Source: Streptomyces longwoodensis
Lineage (GTDB): Bacteria > Actinomycetota > Actinomycetes > Streptomycetales > Streptomycetaceae
DNA: 64,000 bases
Assembly: GCF_001514125.1 (NCBI RefSeq)
Contig: NZ_KQ948560.1
Coordinates: 223,134-287,133, forward strand
Direction of reading: 5' to 3'
Below are positions 1 to 9,700 of the stretch, one piece after another. Within the stretch, counting starts at the first letter, position 1, and every line of letters starts with the position of its first letter. The notes under the pieces were generated by a model. That model made no database searches and was not told the origin of the DNA. It saw nothing but the letters and a program-made list of their open reading frames with translations. The translations under genes and the position numbers were made by a program.

Positions 1-579
1 GGGGGACGGGGTGGGGGACGGGGTCGGCGTCGGTGCCGCCGGGGCGTCGTCGTCCACGGTGATCCCGAAGTCCGTGGCCAGTCCGGCGAGTCCGGAGGCG
101 TACCCCTGCCCGACCGCGCGGAACTTCCACCGTCCCGACCGCCGGTAGAGCTCGCCGCCGATGAACGCCGTCTCCGTGCCGGCCTCCATCGCGAACCGGG
201 CCAGTTCGCTCCGGCTCCCGGCGTCCAGCAGCCGCAGGGTCAGCCCGGCCACCTGCCCGAACGTCCCGCCGTCGGCCGACGCGCACAGCACGACGCGGTC
301 CACGGCACTCTCCAGCGCGCGCAGGTCCACGGCGACGGTGTCCGTCGTGACGGCACCGGAGCTGCCCTTGCCCAGGTGACGCACGGCGCCGGAGGCGTGA
401 TGCGGCTGGTTGTAGAAGACGAAGTCCCCGTCGTCCCGGACCCGTCCCGCCTCGGTCAGCAGCAGGGCCGAGGCGTCCACGTCCGGCGCACCGGGCCCGT
501 GCTCCCAACTGAGTTCGGCCCACACCCCCGCCGCGTCGACGGGCAGATTGGCACCCTTGCTCAAGGATCGCGCTGTCAT
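1..579 (-). CDS. TerD-family protein, 3' end outside the window
   Basis: Starts at an ATG (complement 577-579) and reads N-terminal MTARSLSKGANLPV, the usual opening of TerD/TerA/CABP tellurium-resistance and calcium-binding proteins. The pattern of a Leu-rich domain followed by FIGGELYRR and FRAVGQGYASGL is typical of the family. The visible 193 codons hold one complete TerD domain. It is followed by a Pro/Thr/Ser-rich stretch starting near residue 175, so a further C-terminal domain probably lies beyond the window edge. TerD proteins are cytoplasmic and linked to stress and calcium responses in Streptomyces. The exact role here cannot be told. It is separated from thiC by a hairpin, so it is not part of the thiC unit. 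Confidence 0.85.
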   Translation of the reverse strand, partial: MTARSLSKGANLPVDAAGVWAELSWEHGPGAPDVDASALLLTEAGRVRDDGDFVFYNQPHHASGAVRHLGKGSSGAVTTDTVAVDLRALESAVDRVVLCASADGGTFGQVAGLTLRLLDAGSRSELARFAMEAGTETAFIGGELYRRSGRWKFRAVGQGYASGLAGLATDFGITVDDDAPAAPTPTPSPTPSP

Positions 580-614
580 GGGCTCAGTGTGCCTACTTCC
601 TGGGGGGAACGGGC

Positions 615-640
615 GGCTCCGGGAACGAGATCCCGGAGCC
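615..640 (-). terminator. Hairpin downstream of thiC
   Basis: Perfect 10-bp stem (GGCTCCGGGA / TCCCGGAGCC) with a 6-nt loop, 26 bases beyond the thiC stop codon. There is no U-tract, as is usual for Streptomyces intrinsic terminators. Confidence 0.6.
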
Positions 641-665
641 GGACCCTGCGCGCCGGAGCGCGGCG

Positions 666-2474
<1,809 letters not shown>

Positions 2475-2482
2475 GAGACCTA

Positions 2483-2645
2483 CTCCCTACGCCGGCATTA
2501 CCCGGTAACAGGTTCGGCGGTCGACGCAGCGGTCACCGTCCCTCATCGACGTCTCGTGTGGGACATCTCTCGTTCCACGTGAAACATCGCGAAGACGGAG
2601 GTCAGCGCCCTCTCAGCCCGGTGCTCCGAGCTCCCGCGTGTGCAA
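2483..2645 (-). promoter_or_regulatory. TPP riboswitch (THI element) of thiC
   Basis: On the minus strand the conserved THI-box blocks appear in order: GCGGGAGC, CTGAGA (2611-2616), GAACCTG (2509-2515), GGGTAATGCC (2493-2502) and AGGGAG (2483-2488). The last block is also the thiC ribosome binding site, which points to translational control through sequestration of the site in the closing stem. The distance from CTGAGA to GAACCTG is about 95 nt, considerably longer than in compact TPP aptamers. The extra arm contains a parS-like sequence. Confidence 0.88.
2572..2585. other. parS-like site, one mismatch
   Basis: GTTCCACGTGAAAC differs from the consensus GTTTCACGTGAAAC at one base. Read on the other strand it is the same variant as the sites at 9167 and 11120. 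It lies in the variable arm of the thiC riboswitch. Confidence 0.7.
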
Positions 2646-2718
2646 AGGTGCCCCCACGCTAGCGTCCGTTCTGGCGCGGTGAACAGAGGGCCCCTGCCGT
2701 TCTTGCGATGATCGGGCG

Positions 2719-4350
2719 GTGACCACGACATCCCGTCCCCCGTATCCGCCGCCGGAACCCCGCCGCCCGCCCACCGGCGAGACCTTCGGCCACGAGCACG
2801 CGCCGGGGTACGCCCCGGACCCCGGGGACGGGAACGGCTCGGGAAGCCCGGGGGACGGTGGTCACGGCGGATCCGGACACAGTGGCCACGGCGGACACGG
2901 CGGTCACGGCGGATCGGGACACGGAGGTCACGGGGGATCCGGACACGGCGGCCACGGAAGCCATGGCGGATCCGGACACGGTGGCCACGCGCACGGGCAC
3001 AGCCACAGTCATGGTCCCGCCGCGCCCGTCTCCCAGCACCTGCGCAAGGTCATCGCGGCCATCCTGATCCCGTTCGGCGCGGCAGTGCTCATCGGGCTGG
3101 CGGTGCTCTGGCCGGGCGGTGCGCCCGCGCACGAGCGCACCGGCGTCGGATTCGACCGGCAGACGCAGCACGCCACGGTCACCCAGGTCGCCGAGGTCAG
3201 CTGCCAGTCGGTGAACGCCTCGGGAGGCGCCCCGACCGGTGACACCTCCACGGCCGAGGGCTCCTCCGCCCAGCAACAGGCGAACGGCACCTGCAAGAAG
3301 GCCACGATCCGGGTCGACACCGGCAAGGACGAGGGCCGTACGTTCACCGAGATCGTCCAGCCGGACCAGACACGGCAGTTGCACGAGGGCCAGAAGGTCG
3401 TGGTCGCCTACGAGCCCTCCGCCCCGAAGGACCTGCAGTACTCGGTCACCGACGTCGACCGCGGCTTCCCCATGGCGCTGCTGGCCGGCATCTTCGCCGT
3501 CGCCGTCGTGGTCGTCGGGCGCCTGCGGGGAGTCATGGCGCTGGTGGCGCTGGCGATCAGCTTCCTGATCCTGAACTTCTTCATCCTGCCGGCGATCCTC
3601 CAGGGCTCGAACCCCCTGGTCGTGGCGGTGGTGGGCGCCAGCGCGATCATGCTGATCGCGCTCTACCTGTGCCACGGCCTGTCGGCCCGTACGTCCGTGG
3701 CGGTGCTCGGCACGCTGATCTCCCTGCTGCTGATCGGCGTCCTCGGCTCGCTGTTCATCGACTGGGCCGCGCTCACCGGCAACACCGACGACAACACCGG
3801 CCTGATCCACGGGCTGTACCCGTCGATCGACATGAGCGGTCTGCTGCTGGCCGGCGTCATCATCGGCTCGCTCGGTGTCCTGGACGACGTCACGGTCACC
3901 CAGACCTCGGCGGTCTGGGAGCTGCACGAGGCCAACCCGGCGATGGGCTGGCGCGGGCTGTACCGGGCGGGCATCCGGATCGGCCGGGACCACATCGCGT
4001 CCGTGGTCAACACGCTGGTCCTCGCCTACGCGGGCGCCGCGCTGCCGCTGCTGCTGCTGTTCTCCATCGCGCAGAGCAGCGTCGGCACGGTCGCCAACAG
4101 CGAGTTGGTCGCCGAGGAGATCGTGCGCACGCTGGTGGGCTCCATCGGCCTGGTCGCCTCGGTACCGGTCACCACGGCGCTGGCGGCCTTGGTCGTCTCG
4201 GCCGACCGGCCGGCACCGGACGCGGGCCGAGGCCGGGAGGTGATGGCCGGCGCCACGGTACCGGGACCCGTCGGGCCCGGGTCCGGCCCGACGTCATCGG
4301 CGCCGGCTGCCCCGTCGCACGGTGGCCGCGGGCGGCGTCGCAAGCGCTGA
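2719..4350 (+). CDS. YibE/F-family multipass membrane protein with His/Gly-rich N-terminus
   Basis: Starts at GTG 2719; 543 residues. Residues about 35-100 are an extreme Gly/His/Ser repeat (GGHGGSGHGGH type) ending in HAHGHSHSHG. A first membrane segment follows near 112-132, then an extracytoplasmic stretch of about 120 residues, and then a cluster of hydrophobic segments with the YibE/F signature (LLLAGVIIGSLGVLDDVTVTQ). The family's function is unknown; some members are proposed transporters. The His-rich tract suggests metal binding, as in zinc and nickel transport proteins, but this is inference. The C-terminus is basic (GRGRRRKR). The gene is divergent from thiC and convergent with ssgA. 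Confidence 0.85.
   Translation: MTTTSRPPYPPPEPRRPPTGETFGHEHAPGYAPDPGDGNGSGSPGDGGHGGSGHSGHGGHGGHGGSGHGGHGGSGHGGHGSHGGSGHGGHAHGHSHSHGPAAPVSQHLRKVIAAILIPFGAAVLIGLAVLWPGGAPAHERTGVGFDRQTQHATVTQVAEVSCQSVNASGGAPTGDTSTAEGSSAQQQANGTCKKATIRVDTGKDEGRTFTEIVQPDQTRQLHEGQKVVVAYEPSAPKDLQYSVTDVDRGFPMALLAGIFAVAVVVVGRLRGVMALVALAISFLILNFFILPAILQGSNPLVVAVVGASAIMLIALYLCHGLSARTSVAVLGTLISLLLIGVLGSLFIDWAALTGNTDDNTGLIHGLYPSIDMSGLLLAGVIIGSLGVLDDVTVTQTSAVWELHEANPAMGWRGLYRAGIRIGRDHIASVVNTLVLAYAGAALPLLLLFSIAQSSVGTVANSELVAEEIVRTLVGSIGLVASVPVTTALAALVVSADRPAPDAGRGREVMAGATVPGPVGPGSGPTSSAPAAPSHGGRGRRRKR
2866..3012 (+). repeat. In-frame GGNCACGGCGG-type repeat coding His/Gly
   Basis: Imperfect repeats built on GGATCCGGACAC (2869, 2935 and 2968, with a one-base variant at 2911) and GGCCACGGCGG. 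The spacings are multiples of three (42, 24 and 33), so expansions stay in frame. They encode the His/Gly tract of the YibE/F protein. Confidence 0.8.
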
Positions 4351-4392
4351 GGGGTCGACGACGGCATCCGGCCGGGCGCCAGGCACTCAGCG

Positions 4393-4414
4393 GGGTGGGC
4401 CACGGCGCCCACCC
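4393..4414. terminator. Hairpin between convergent YibE/F and ssgA genes
   Basis: GGGTGGGC and GCCCACCC form an 8-bp perfect stem with a 6-nt loop, in the 166-bp gap between two convergent genes. Confidence 0.5.
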
Positions 4415-4516
4415 GGGTGGTCTGGAGCCGCCCCTCCCGGCCGCTTCTGCAGAACCGTTCCTGCATGGGCCACCGTCCCGCGCTGAAGCGTTCCGCCACA
4501 GGTGCGGCGGTGCGGC

Positions 4517-4963
4517 TCAGCCGGCGCTCTGCTCCTCCGCCAGGATCCGGTCCAGCGCCTCGTCGAGGTGGGCGTCGAAGGCGGCCAGCGCGGTCTCCTG
4601 CCCCAGCGGCACCAGCTTGTCGGTGCGGTCCAGGAAGGCCACGAGCGGCGCGGCCGAGGAGCGGAACAGCGCCTGGTCCATGCCCACCTGGAGCCGGATC
4701 AGGACCTCGCCCAGCACGTCCGGTTCCACGGGAGCGACCCGCACGTCGCCCTCCCCGCACGGTCTGCCCACCCCGTCGATGAGCAGCTCCCGCCCGAACG
4801 CCCAGGTCACCGGGGCGTCCCCGGGAAGGTGGAAGGTGAGCCGGACGGCGTAGGGATCGCTGCTCTCGTAACTCAGCTCGACCGGGATGCGGAACGACAG
4901 CTCCTCGGACACGAGAAAGCTCATCATGACCTCTGCCTCTACCGCTTGTACGGACTCGCGCAT
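4517..4963 (-). CDS. ssgA: Sporulation and cell-division regulator SsgA
   Basis: A 148-residue SsgA-like protein, a family found only in morphologically complex actinomycetes. The N-terminus MRESVQA...VMMSFLVSEELSFRIP and the blocks LTFHLPGDAPVTWAFGREL and FLDRTDKLVPLGQE match SsgA itself more closely than SsgB-G, judged from memory of the family. SsgA stimulates septum formation, marks sites of growth and branching, and helps SsgB recruit FtsZ in aerial hyphae. The start is ATG 4963. The neighbouring ssgR encodes its known type of activator, on the same strand with a 99-bp gap, so ssgA probably has its own promoter. Confidence 0.93.
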   Translation of the reverse strand: MRESVQAVEAEVMMSFLVSEELSFRIPVELSYESSDPYAVRLTFHLPGDAPVTWAFGRELLIDGVGRPCGEGDVRVAPVEPDVLGEVLIRLQVGMDQALFRSSAAPLVAFLDRTDKLVPLGQETALAAFDAHLDEALDRILAEEQSAG

Positions 4964-5062
4964 CGCCTAACCCCGTCGTTGCCGTCGACTGGCCGGGAAT
5001 GGACCCCTGACTCTGCCCCGCATCTTGCTGAACGTGTATGGCAGATCACAAGGAGTGAGTTT

Positions 5063-5920
5063 TCAGATGCTGATAGAGAGGGCGAGCGACCCCAGTTTCC
5101 GGCCCACCTCGCTCTGCAGGCGCTGTGCCGCCAGGAGGAGCCGGTCCTCCTGGTGGACGGGCAGGGACAGGGCCATCGTGGCCGCCGTGGTGCCCACGGT
5201 GATGGGGATCGCCGCGCAGACGGTACCGAGGGCGTACTCCTGACGTTCCGTCACCGGCTGCATCCTGCGCATGCGTTCGAGACGACGCAGAAGGGTGAGG
5301 TTGTCACGCACCGTGTACGGAGTGATGGACTGCACGGGGTAGCGGGACAGGTGGTCGCGGCGGGCCTCCACATCGAGCTGCGACAGCAGACACTGGCCGA
5401 TGGCATGTGCGTGCCCGGTCTCGCGGAAGTCGGCCCACTCCTCGACGGCCGGATTGCCGGGGGTGTCGGAGACGCACATGACCTCGATCTCGCCGTCGCG
5501 GTACACGGCGTAGTACACGGGGACGCCGATCGAATCGCGCCAGTGCGCGAGGGCGTCCACCACGGTGCTGCGACGTTTCTGCGCTGCTCCGGTACTGCTC
5601 AGTCGTTCGGCTGCCTCGCCGAGGAAGAACAGGCCCTTGTCGCGGCGGAGATAGCCCTCGTGCACCAGGGTGCGCAGCAGGTGGTAGGCGGTGGGGAGCG
5701 CCAGGCCGGTCTCGCGGGCGAGTTGCTTGGCGGGAGCCCCGCACTCGTGCTCGGCCACGCACTCCAGCAGGCGCATGGCCCGCTGGACGGATCCGATGAG
5801 GGTGGTCGCGGGCTGCGGCTGCTCGGGGACGGCCGGTGCGGGGGCCCGCGGGAAGGTGACGGTACGCGGCCCGGTGAGGGGCGCGTGTGCTTCTCCAGAT
5901 GCGGTGTCGACCGTGGCCAA
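5063..5920 (-). CDS. ssgR: IclR-family regulator SsgR, activator of ssgA
   Basis: A 285-residue IclR-type protein. It has a Pro/Ala-rich leader of about 40 residues, then a winged helix (IGSVQRAMRLLECVAEH, PTAYHLLRTLVHEGYL) at about 42-105 and an IclR effector domain. Its position directly upstream of ssgA on the same strand is the conserved ssgR-ssgA arrangement; in S. coelicolor SsgR is required for ssgA transcription. The start is ATG 5920. The 211 bp upstream of it are very GC-rich and include three tandem GGGGTGCGC-type units near 5970-5999. Confidence 0.92.
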   Translation of the reverse strand: MATVDTASGEAHAPLTGPRTVTFPRAPAPAVPEQPQPATTLIGSVQRAMRLLECVAEHECGAPAKQLARETGLALPTAYHLLRTLVHEGYLRRDKGLFFLGEAAERLSSTGAAQKRRSTVVDALAHWRDSIGVPVYYAVYRDGEIEVMCVSDTPGNPAVEEWADFRETGHAHAIGQCLLSQLDVEARRDHLSRYPVQSITPYTVRDNLTLLRRLERMRRMQPVTERQEYALGTVCAAIPITVGTTAATMALSLPVHQEDRLLLAAQRLQSEVGRKLGSLALSISI

Positions 5921-6131
5921 GAGTCACTCCCGAGGCGCGAGGGGGAGCCCGTGCCGGGGAACACGGGAGGGGGGTGCGCGGGGTGCGCGGGGTGCGCTGC
6001 TCGCGGGGTGTCCCCGCGTCGAGTTCCGGACTCTAACCGTCCGCCACCGCCTGCGGCCGGGCTGCCCGGAAACTTCCCCCGCCCGAGGGAACCGCTGATC
6101 CGTGTTACCGGTCAGCGGTGTCCCGTTGCGC

Positions 6132-6344
6132 TCACCAGTCGCCGCGCGAGGAGGATCCCGCCTTGAACTTGCGTACGACGTACAGGAGTCCGCCGACCAG
6201 GGCGACGAAGATCAGCAGCTTGAACAGCAGGCCGATCAGGAAGCCGACGACGCTGGCTATCAGCCCGCCGAAGACGACCAGGGCGATGACCGGCACCGCG
6301 ACCCACTTCACCCACCACGGCAGTCCCGCGAAGATCTCTCGCAT
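6132..6344 (-). CDS. Small DUF5326-type membrane protein
   Basis: A 70-residue protein starting at ATG 6344 (MREIFAGLPWWVKW). It has two hydrophobic segments (about residues 13-33 and 36-56) separated by a short turn, and a basic Ser-rich tail (RKFKAGSSSRGDW). It matches the DUF5326 family of Streptomyces as I recall it. Its function is unknown. It is embedded between ssgR and the cupin gene on the same strand and is easily missed because of its size. Confidence 0.82.
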   Translation of the reverse strand: MREIFAGLPWWVKWVAVPVIALVVFGGLIASVVGFLIGLLFKLLIFVALVGGLLYVVRKFKAGSSSRGDW

Positions 6345-6522
6345 CGCCCTCGTCCTACCTCTCCGCCCGTCGCTGTGCCGGGTCCGTGTCGGCCCGGTAC
6401 GTCCGCGACCGGAGCCTTTCGTTGTCCTGCACCCGATGCTAGGGGCGGGGGGTGGCCCGGCGGGGGCCTCGCACCCCTTGTCCTCCCCTGACCGATCCCC
6501 TAGGGAATGCCGGGGTCGCGGC

Positions 6523-6840
6523 TCAGGCTTCCGGGGGAGAGAACACCACCAGGACCCGGAGGTCCTCGCTGATGTGGTGGAACTTGTGGGCGACCCCGGC
6601 CGGCACGTAGACCACGCTGCCGCGGGCCACCTGCGTGGTCTCCAGGCCGACGGTGAGGGAGGCGCGGCCGCTGACCACGAAGTACACCTCGTCCTGGTCG
6701 TGCGGGTTCTGCGGGTCGTGCGCGCCCGCGTCGAGGGCGTACAGCCCCACGGACATGTTCCGTTCCCGCAGGAACTGCAGGTAGGCACCGTCGTTGGCGG
6801 CCCGCTCCGCCTCCAGTTCGTCCAGCCGGAATGCCTTCAT
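6523..6840 (-). CDS. Cupin-domain protein
   Basis: A 105-residue single-domain cupin. Motif 1 reads H-D-Q-D-E-V-Y-F-V-V-S-G, with a preceding HDPQNPH, and motif 2 reads PAGVAHKFHH, giving the usual His/Glu metal-binding set. Such small cupins are metal-dependent enzymes or sugar/effector binders; the substrate cannot be deduced. Start ATG 6840. It shares a 58-bp divergent intergenic region with the holin-like gene. Confidence 0.85.
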   Translation of the reverse strand: MKAFRLDELEAERAANDGAYLQFLRERNMSVGLYALDAGAHDPQNPHDQDEVYFVVSGRASLTVGLETTQVARGSVVYVPAGVAHKFHHISEDLRVLVVFSPPEA

Positions 6841-6898
6841 CGCCTTGGTCCGCCCCTGCCCGGTGCTCGTGTCCGATCTCTCTGCGACGATCAGACAC

Positions 6899-7276
6899 AT
6901 GAAGAATTTCGTAGTCAAGACGATCGCCAACGCGGGCGCCCTGGCGGTGGCCGTCTGGCTGCTGGACAAGATCACGCTGACCGGCGACAGCACGGGCAAG
7001 AAGGTCGGCACGCTGCTCGTCGTCGCCCTGTTGTTCGGCTTGGTGAACTCGTTCGTCAAGCCGGTGGTGCGGGTGCTGACCTTCCCGCTGTTCGTCCTGA
7101 CGCTGGGTCTGATCACGCTGGTGGTGAACGCGCTGATGCTGCTGCTCACCTCCTGGCTGGCCGGCAAGCTCGACGTGAGCTTCCACGTCGAGGGCTTCTG
7201 GACCGCGGTCTTCGGCGGTCTGATCATCTCGATCGTGTCCTGGGCGCTGAACATGGTCCTGCCGGACGAGGACTGA
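6899..7276 (+). CDS. Phage-holin-4-superfamily membrane protein
   Basis: 125 residues with four predicted transmembrane segments (ALAVAVWLLDKI, LLVVALLFGLVNSFV, LTLGLITLVVNALMLLL, AVFGGLIISIVSWALNMVL). It resembles the chromosomal holin_4_2/YvlD-like proteins, which are not known to be lytic. The next gene, ptpA, begins 4 bp after its stop codon, so the two are probably co-transcribed. Confidence 0.8.
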   Translation: MKNFVVKTIANAGALAVAVWLLDKITLTGDSTGKKVGTLLVVALLFGLVNSFVKPVVRVLTFPLFVLTLGLITLVVNALMLLLTSWLAGKLDVSFHVEGFWTAVFGGLIISIVSWALNMVLPDED

Positions 7277-7280
7277 CCCC

Positions 7281-7772
7281 ATGACCTACCGCGTCTGCTT
7301 CGTCTGCACCGGCAACATCTGCCGCTCCCCGATGGCCGAGGCCGTCTTCCGCGCACGCGTGGCGGAGGCCGGGCTGGACGGCGTGGTGGAGGTCGACAGC
7401 GCCGGCACGGGCGGCTGGCACGAGGGCGAGGGCGCCGATCCGCGCACCGTCTCCGTCCTCGAGGAGCACGGCTACCCCCTCGCACACACCGCCCGGCAGT
7501 TCCGGTCGGCGTGGTTCGACCGCCTCGACCTGGTGATCGCGCTGGACGCCGGTCACCTCAAGGCCCTGCGCCGCCTCGCGCCCACCGCGGAGGACGCCGC
7601 CAAGGTCCGCCTGCTGCGCTCGTACGACCACGGCGCGGGCCACGACCTGGACGTGCCGGACCCGTACTACGGGGGGCGTGACGGGTTCGAGGAGTGTCTT
7701 GAGATGGTGGAGGCGGCGAGCGAGGGCCTGCTCGCCGCGGTACGTGACGAGGTGGAGGGACGAGCGGCATGA
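7281..7772 (+). CDS. ptpA: Low-molecular-weight protein tyrosine phosphatase PtpA
   Basis: 163 residues. The P-loop signature CTGNICRS is at residues 9-16, with catalytic Cys and Arg, and the general-acid loop DPYYGG is near residue 127, both intact. In S. coelicolor the equivalent gene is ptpA, whose product dephosphorylates phosphotyrosine and affects secondary metabolism. The stop codon overlaps the start of the next gene by 4 nt (ATGA), so the two are translationally coupled. Confidence 0.93.
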   Translation: MTYRVCFVCTGNICRSPMAEAVFRARVAEAGLDGVVEVDSAGTGGWHEGEGADPRTVSVLEEHGYPLAHTARQFRSAWFDRLDLVIALDAGHLKALRRLAPTAEDAAKVRLLRSYDHGAGHDLDVPDPYYGGRDGFEECLEMVEAASEGLLAAVRDEVEGRAA

Positions 7773-8914
7773 GGGATTCCGAGGACGGTGTCACCGGCGG
7801 CGGGGAGAGCACGCGCGCGGTGCGGGCGGGGCTGCCCGAGCCGGTGAAGTACGAGCCGACGCTGCCCGGGCCCGTGTTCGCCGCCCACTACCACCTGCCG
7901 GGCGAGCCCACCGGGCCGTACACCTACGGCCGTGACGAGAACCCCACGTGGACGCGCCTCGAACAAGCCATCGGCGAGCTGGAGGCGCCCGGCCGGGAGG
8001 ACGTGGAGACGCTGGTGTTCGCCTCCGGCATGGCGGCGATCTCGGCGGCGCTCTTCTCCCAGCTGCGCGCCGGGGACGCCGTGGTGATGCCCGACGACGG
8101 CTACCAGGCCCTGCCGCTGGTGCGCGCCCAGCTGGAGGCGTACGGCATCGAGGTGCGCACCGCGCCGACCGGCGGCGACGCCCAGCTCGCCGTGCTGGAC
8201 GGGGCGAAGCTGCTGTGGATCGAGTCGCCGTCCAACCCCGGGCTCGACGTGTGCGACATCCGCCGGCTCGTCGACGCCGCGCACGGGCAGGGCGCCCTGG
8301 TCGCCGTGGACAACACGCTCGCCACGCCGCTCGGCCAGCGCCCGCTGGAGCTCGGCGCGGACTTCTCGGTGGCGAGCGGCACCAAGCAGCTCACGGGGCA
8401 CGGAGACGTCCTGCTGGGGTACGTCACCGGGCGCTCCGGCGCGGCCATGACGGCGGTCCGGCGCTGGCGGAAGATCGTCGGTGCCGTTCCCGGCCCCATG
8501 GAGGCCTGGCTCGCGCACCGCTCGATCGCCACCCTGGCCCTGCGGGTCGAGCAGCAGAACGCGACGGCGCTGGCGGTGGCGGAGACGCTGCGGCAGCGTC
8601 CCGACGTGACCGGTGTGCGCTACCCGGGGCTGCCCGACGACCCGTCGCACAAGATCGCCGCGCAGCAGATGCGGCGCTTCGGCTGTGTGGTGTCCTTCGC
8701 GCTGCCCTCGCGCGAGCGGGCCGAGCGCTTCCTGGACGCGCTGCGCCTGGTGGACGACGCGACCAGCTTCGGCGGGGTGCGGTCGACGGCCGAGCGGCGC
8801 GGGCGCTGGGGCGGGGACGCGGTGCCGGAGGGCTTCATCCGGCTGTCGGTCGGCGCCGAGGACGCGGACGACCTGCTGGCGGACGTGGTGCGGGCGCTGG
8901 ACGAGTCGGCGTGA
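7769..8914 (+). CDS. Cys/Met-metabolism PLP enzyme (cystathionine gamma-lyase/synthase-like)
   Basis: 381 residues, fold-type I PLP enzyme. The phosphate-binding segment FASGMAAISA, the motif ESPSNPGLDVCDI, the Asp in AVDNTLATP and the Schiff-base Lys in SGTKQLTGHGD are all visible. The family includes cystathionine beta- and gamma-lyases, gamma-synthase and methionine gamma-lyase; the sequence alone does not separate them. It overlaps ptpA by 4 nt, with no obvious functional link. Confidence 0.88.
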   Translation: MRDSEDGVTGGGESTRAVRAGLPEPVKYEPTLPGPVFAAHYHLPGEPTGPYTYGRDENPTWTRLEQAIGELEAPGREDVETLVFASGMAAISAALFSQLRAGDAVVMPDDGYQALPLVRAQLEAYGIEVRTAPTGGDAQLAVLDGAKLLWIESPSNPGLDVCDIRRLVDAAHGQGALVAVDNTLATPLGQRPLELGADFSVASGTKQLTGHGDVLLGYVTGRSGAAMTAVRRWRKIVGAVPGPMEAWLAHRSIATLALRVEQQNATALAVAETLRQRPDVTGVRYPGLPDDPSHKIAAQQMRRFGCVVSFALPSRERAERFLDALRLVDDATSFGGVRSTAERRGRWGGDAVPEGFIRLSVGAEDADDLLADVVRALDESA

Positions 8915-9142
8915 CCGGCTGATCATGCCGTCGCCCGGACCTCGTCCGGGCGGACGGACGGTCCGAGCCTCCCCCCCTGGTGGCCCGGACCGTCCTCGGT
9001 TCTCCGCGCGAAGAACCGTTCACCACAGGCTAGTTGACTAGGTGTCAGTAGCCAATGGCGCCTGCGGCCGCGGCGGGCGTCGTACACCTTTCCCGATACG
9101 GGAAGCGTCACTCACTGGCGCACTTTGGTGACGTTTTGCGAT

Positions 9143-9156
9143 GTTTCACGTGAAAC
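9143..9156. other. parS, exact
   Basis: GTTTCACGTGAAAC, ParB-binding centromere site, 59 bp upstream of the NUDIX start codon. The partner site follows 24 bp later. Confidence 0.95.
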
Positions 9157-9166
9157 GCGGGACGAT

Positions 9167-9180
9167 GTTTCACGTGGAAC
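9167..9180. other. parS variant, one mismatch
   Basis: GTTTCACGTGGAAC, second of a tandem pair (24 bp centre to centre), ending 21 bp before the NUDIX ATG. The site therefore covers the leader or promoter of that gene. Confidence 0.85.
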
Positions 9181-9201
9181 CCAGCGGGCCACATTTCTCC
9201 C

Positions 9202-9684
9202 ATGACCGTCCGACCCGTGGTCAAGCGCACCGCCCGCGCCGTTCTGCTCGACGGTGACGACCTGATCCTGATCAAGCGCACCAAGCCCGGCGTGGATCCC
9301 TACTGGGTCACCCCCGGGGGCGGGGTCGAGCCGGAGGACACCACCGTCGTGGACGCCCTGCACCGGGAGGTGTACGAGGAACTCGGGGCGAAGATCACCG
9401 ATGTGGTGCCCTGTTTCGTCGACACCGTCGAGCACATCGGCGAGGACAGCAGCACCACGGGCGTGAAGGTGCAGCACTTCTTCGTCTGCCACCTGGAATC
9501 CATGGACCCGGCCCTGCGGCACGGACCGGAGGTCGAGGAGCCCGCCGGGGAGTACGAGATCGTCCGGGTGCCGTTCACCCGTGTGGGGATCGCCTCCGTC
9601 CACCTCGTACCGCTGTCGCTGCGGCACTACCTGGACGGCAACATCGAGGGTGTGCGCGCCATGCACGCACCCGATCTGGGGTGA
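9202..9684 (+). CDS. NUDIX hydrolase
   Basis: 160 residues. The Nudix box is complete: GGGVEPEDTTVVDALHREVY followed by EELG, matching Gx5Ex7REUxEExGU, and catalyses Mg-dependent cleavage of a nucleoside-diphosphate-linked substrate. The substrate is unknown. Start ATG 9202. The 287-bp region upstream of the gene (8915-9201) holds the tandem parS pair and no other gene that I can support. Confidence 0.92.
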   Translation: MTVRPVVKRTARAVLLDGDDLILIKRTKPGVDPYWVTPGGGVEPEDTTVVDALHREVYEELGAKITDVVPCFVDTVEHIGEDSSTTGVKVQHFFVCHLESMDPALRHGPEVEEPAGEYEIVRVPFTRVGIASVHLVPLSLRHYLDGNIEGVRAMHAPDLG

Positions 9685-9700
9685 GATGCCCGGCTCCCGG

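Noticed and set aside
2549..2570. GATGAGGG near 2545 (minus strand) as the riboswitch CTGAGA block
   Set aside because: The true CTGAGA with its flanking stem is found farther upstream at 2611-2616, so this stretch belongs to the inserted variable arm.
4502..6166. A 554-codon plus-strand frame opposite ssgA and ssgR
   Set aside because: ssgA and ssgR are recognisable by sequence; the opposite frame has shadow composition.
6899..7276. Holin-like protein as a sign of a prophage
   Set aside because: No endolysin, integrase or structural phage gene is nearby; the family is commonly chromosomal.
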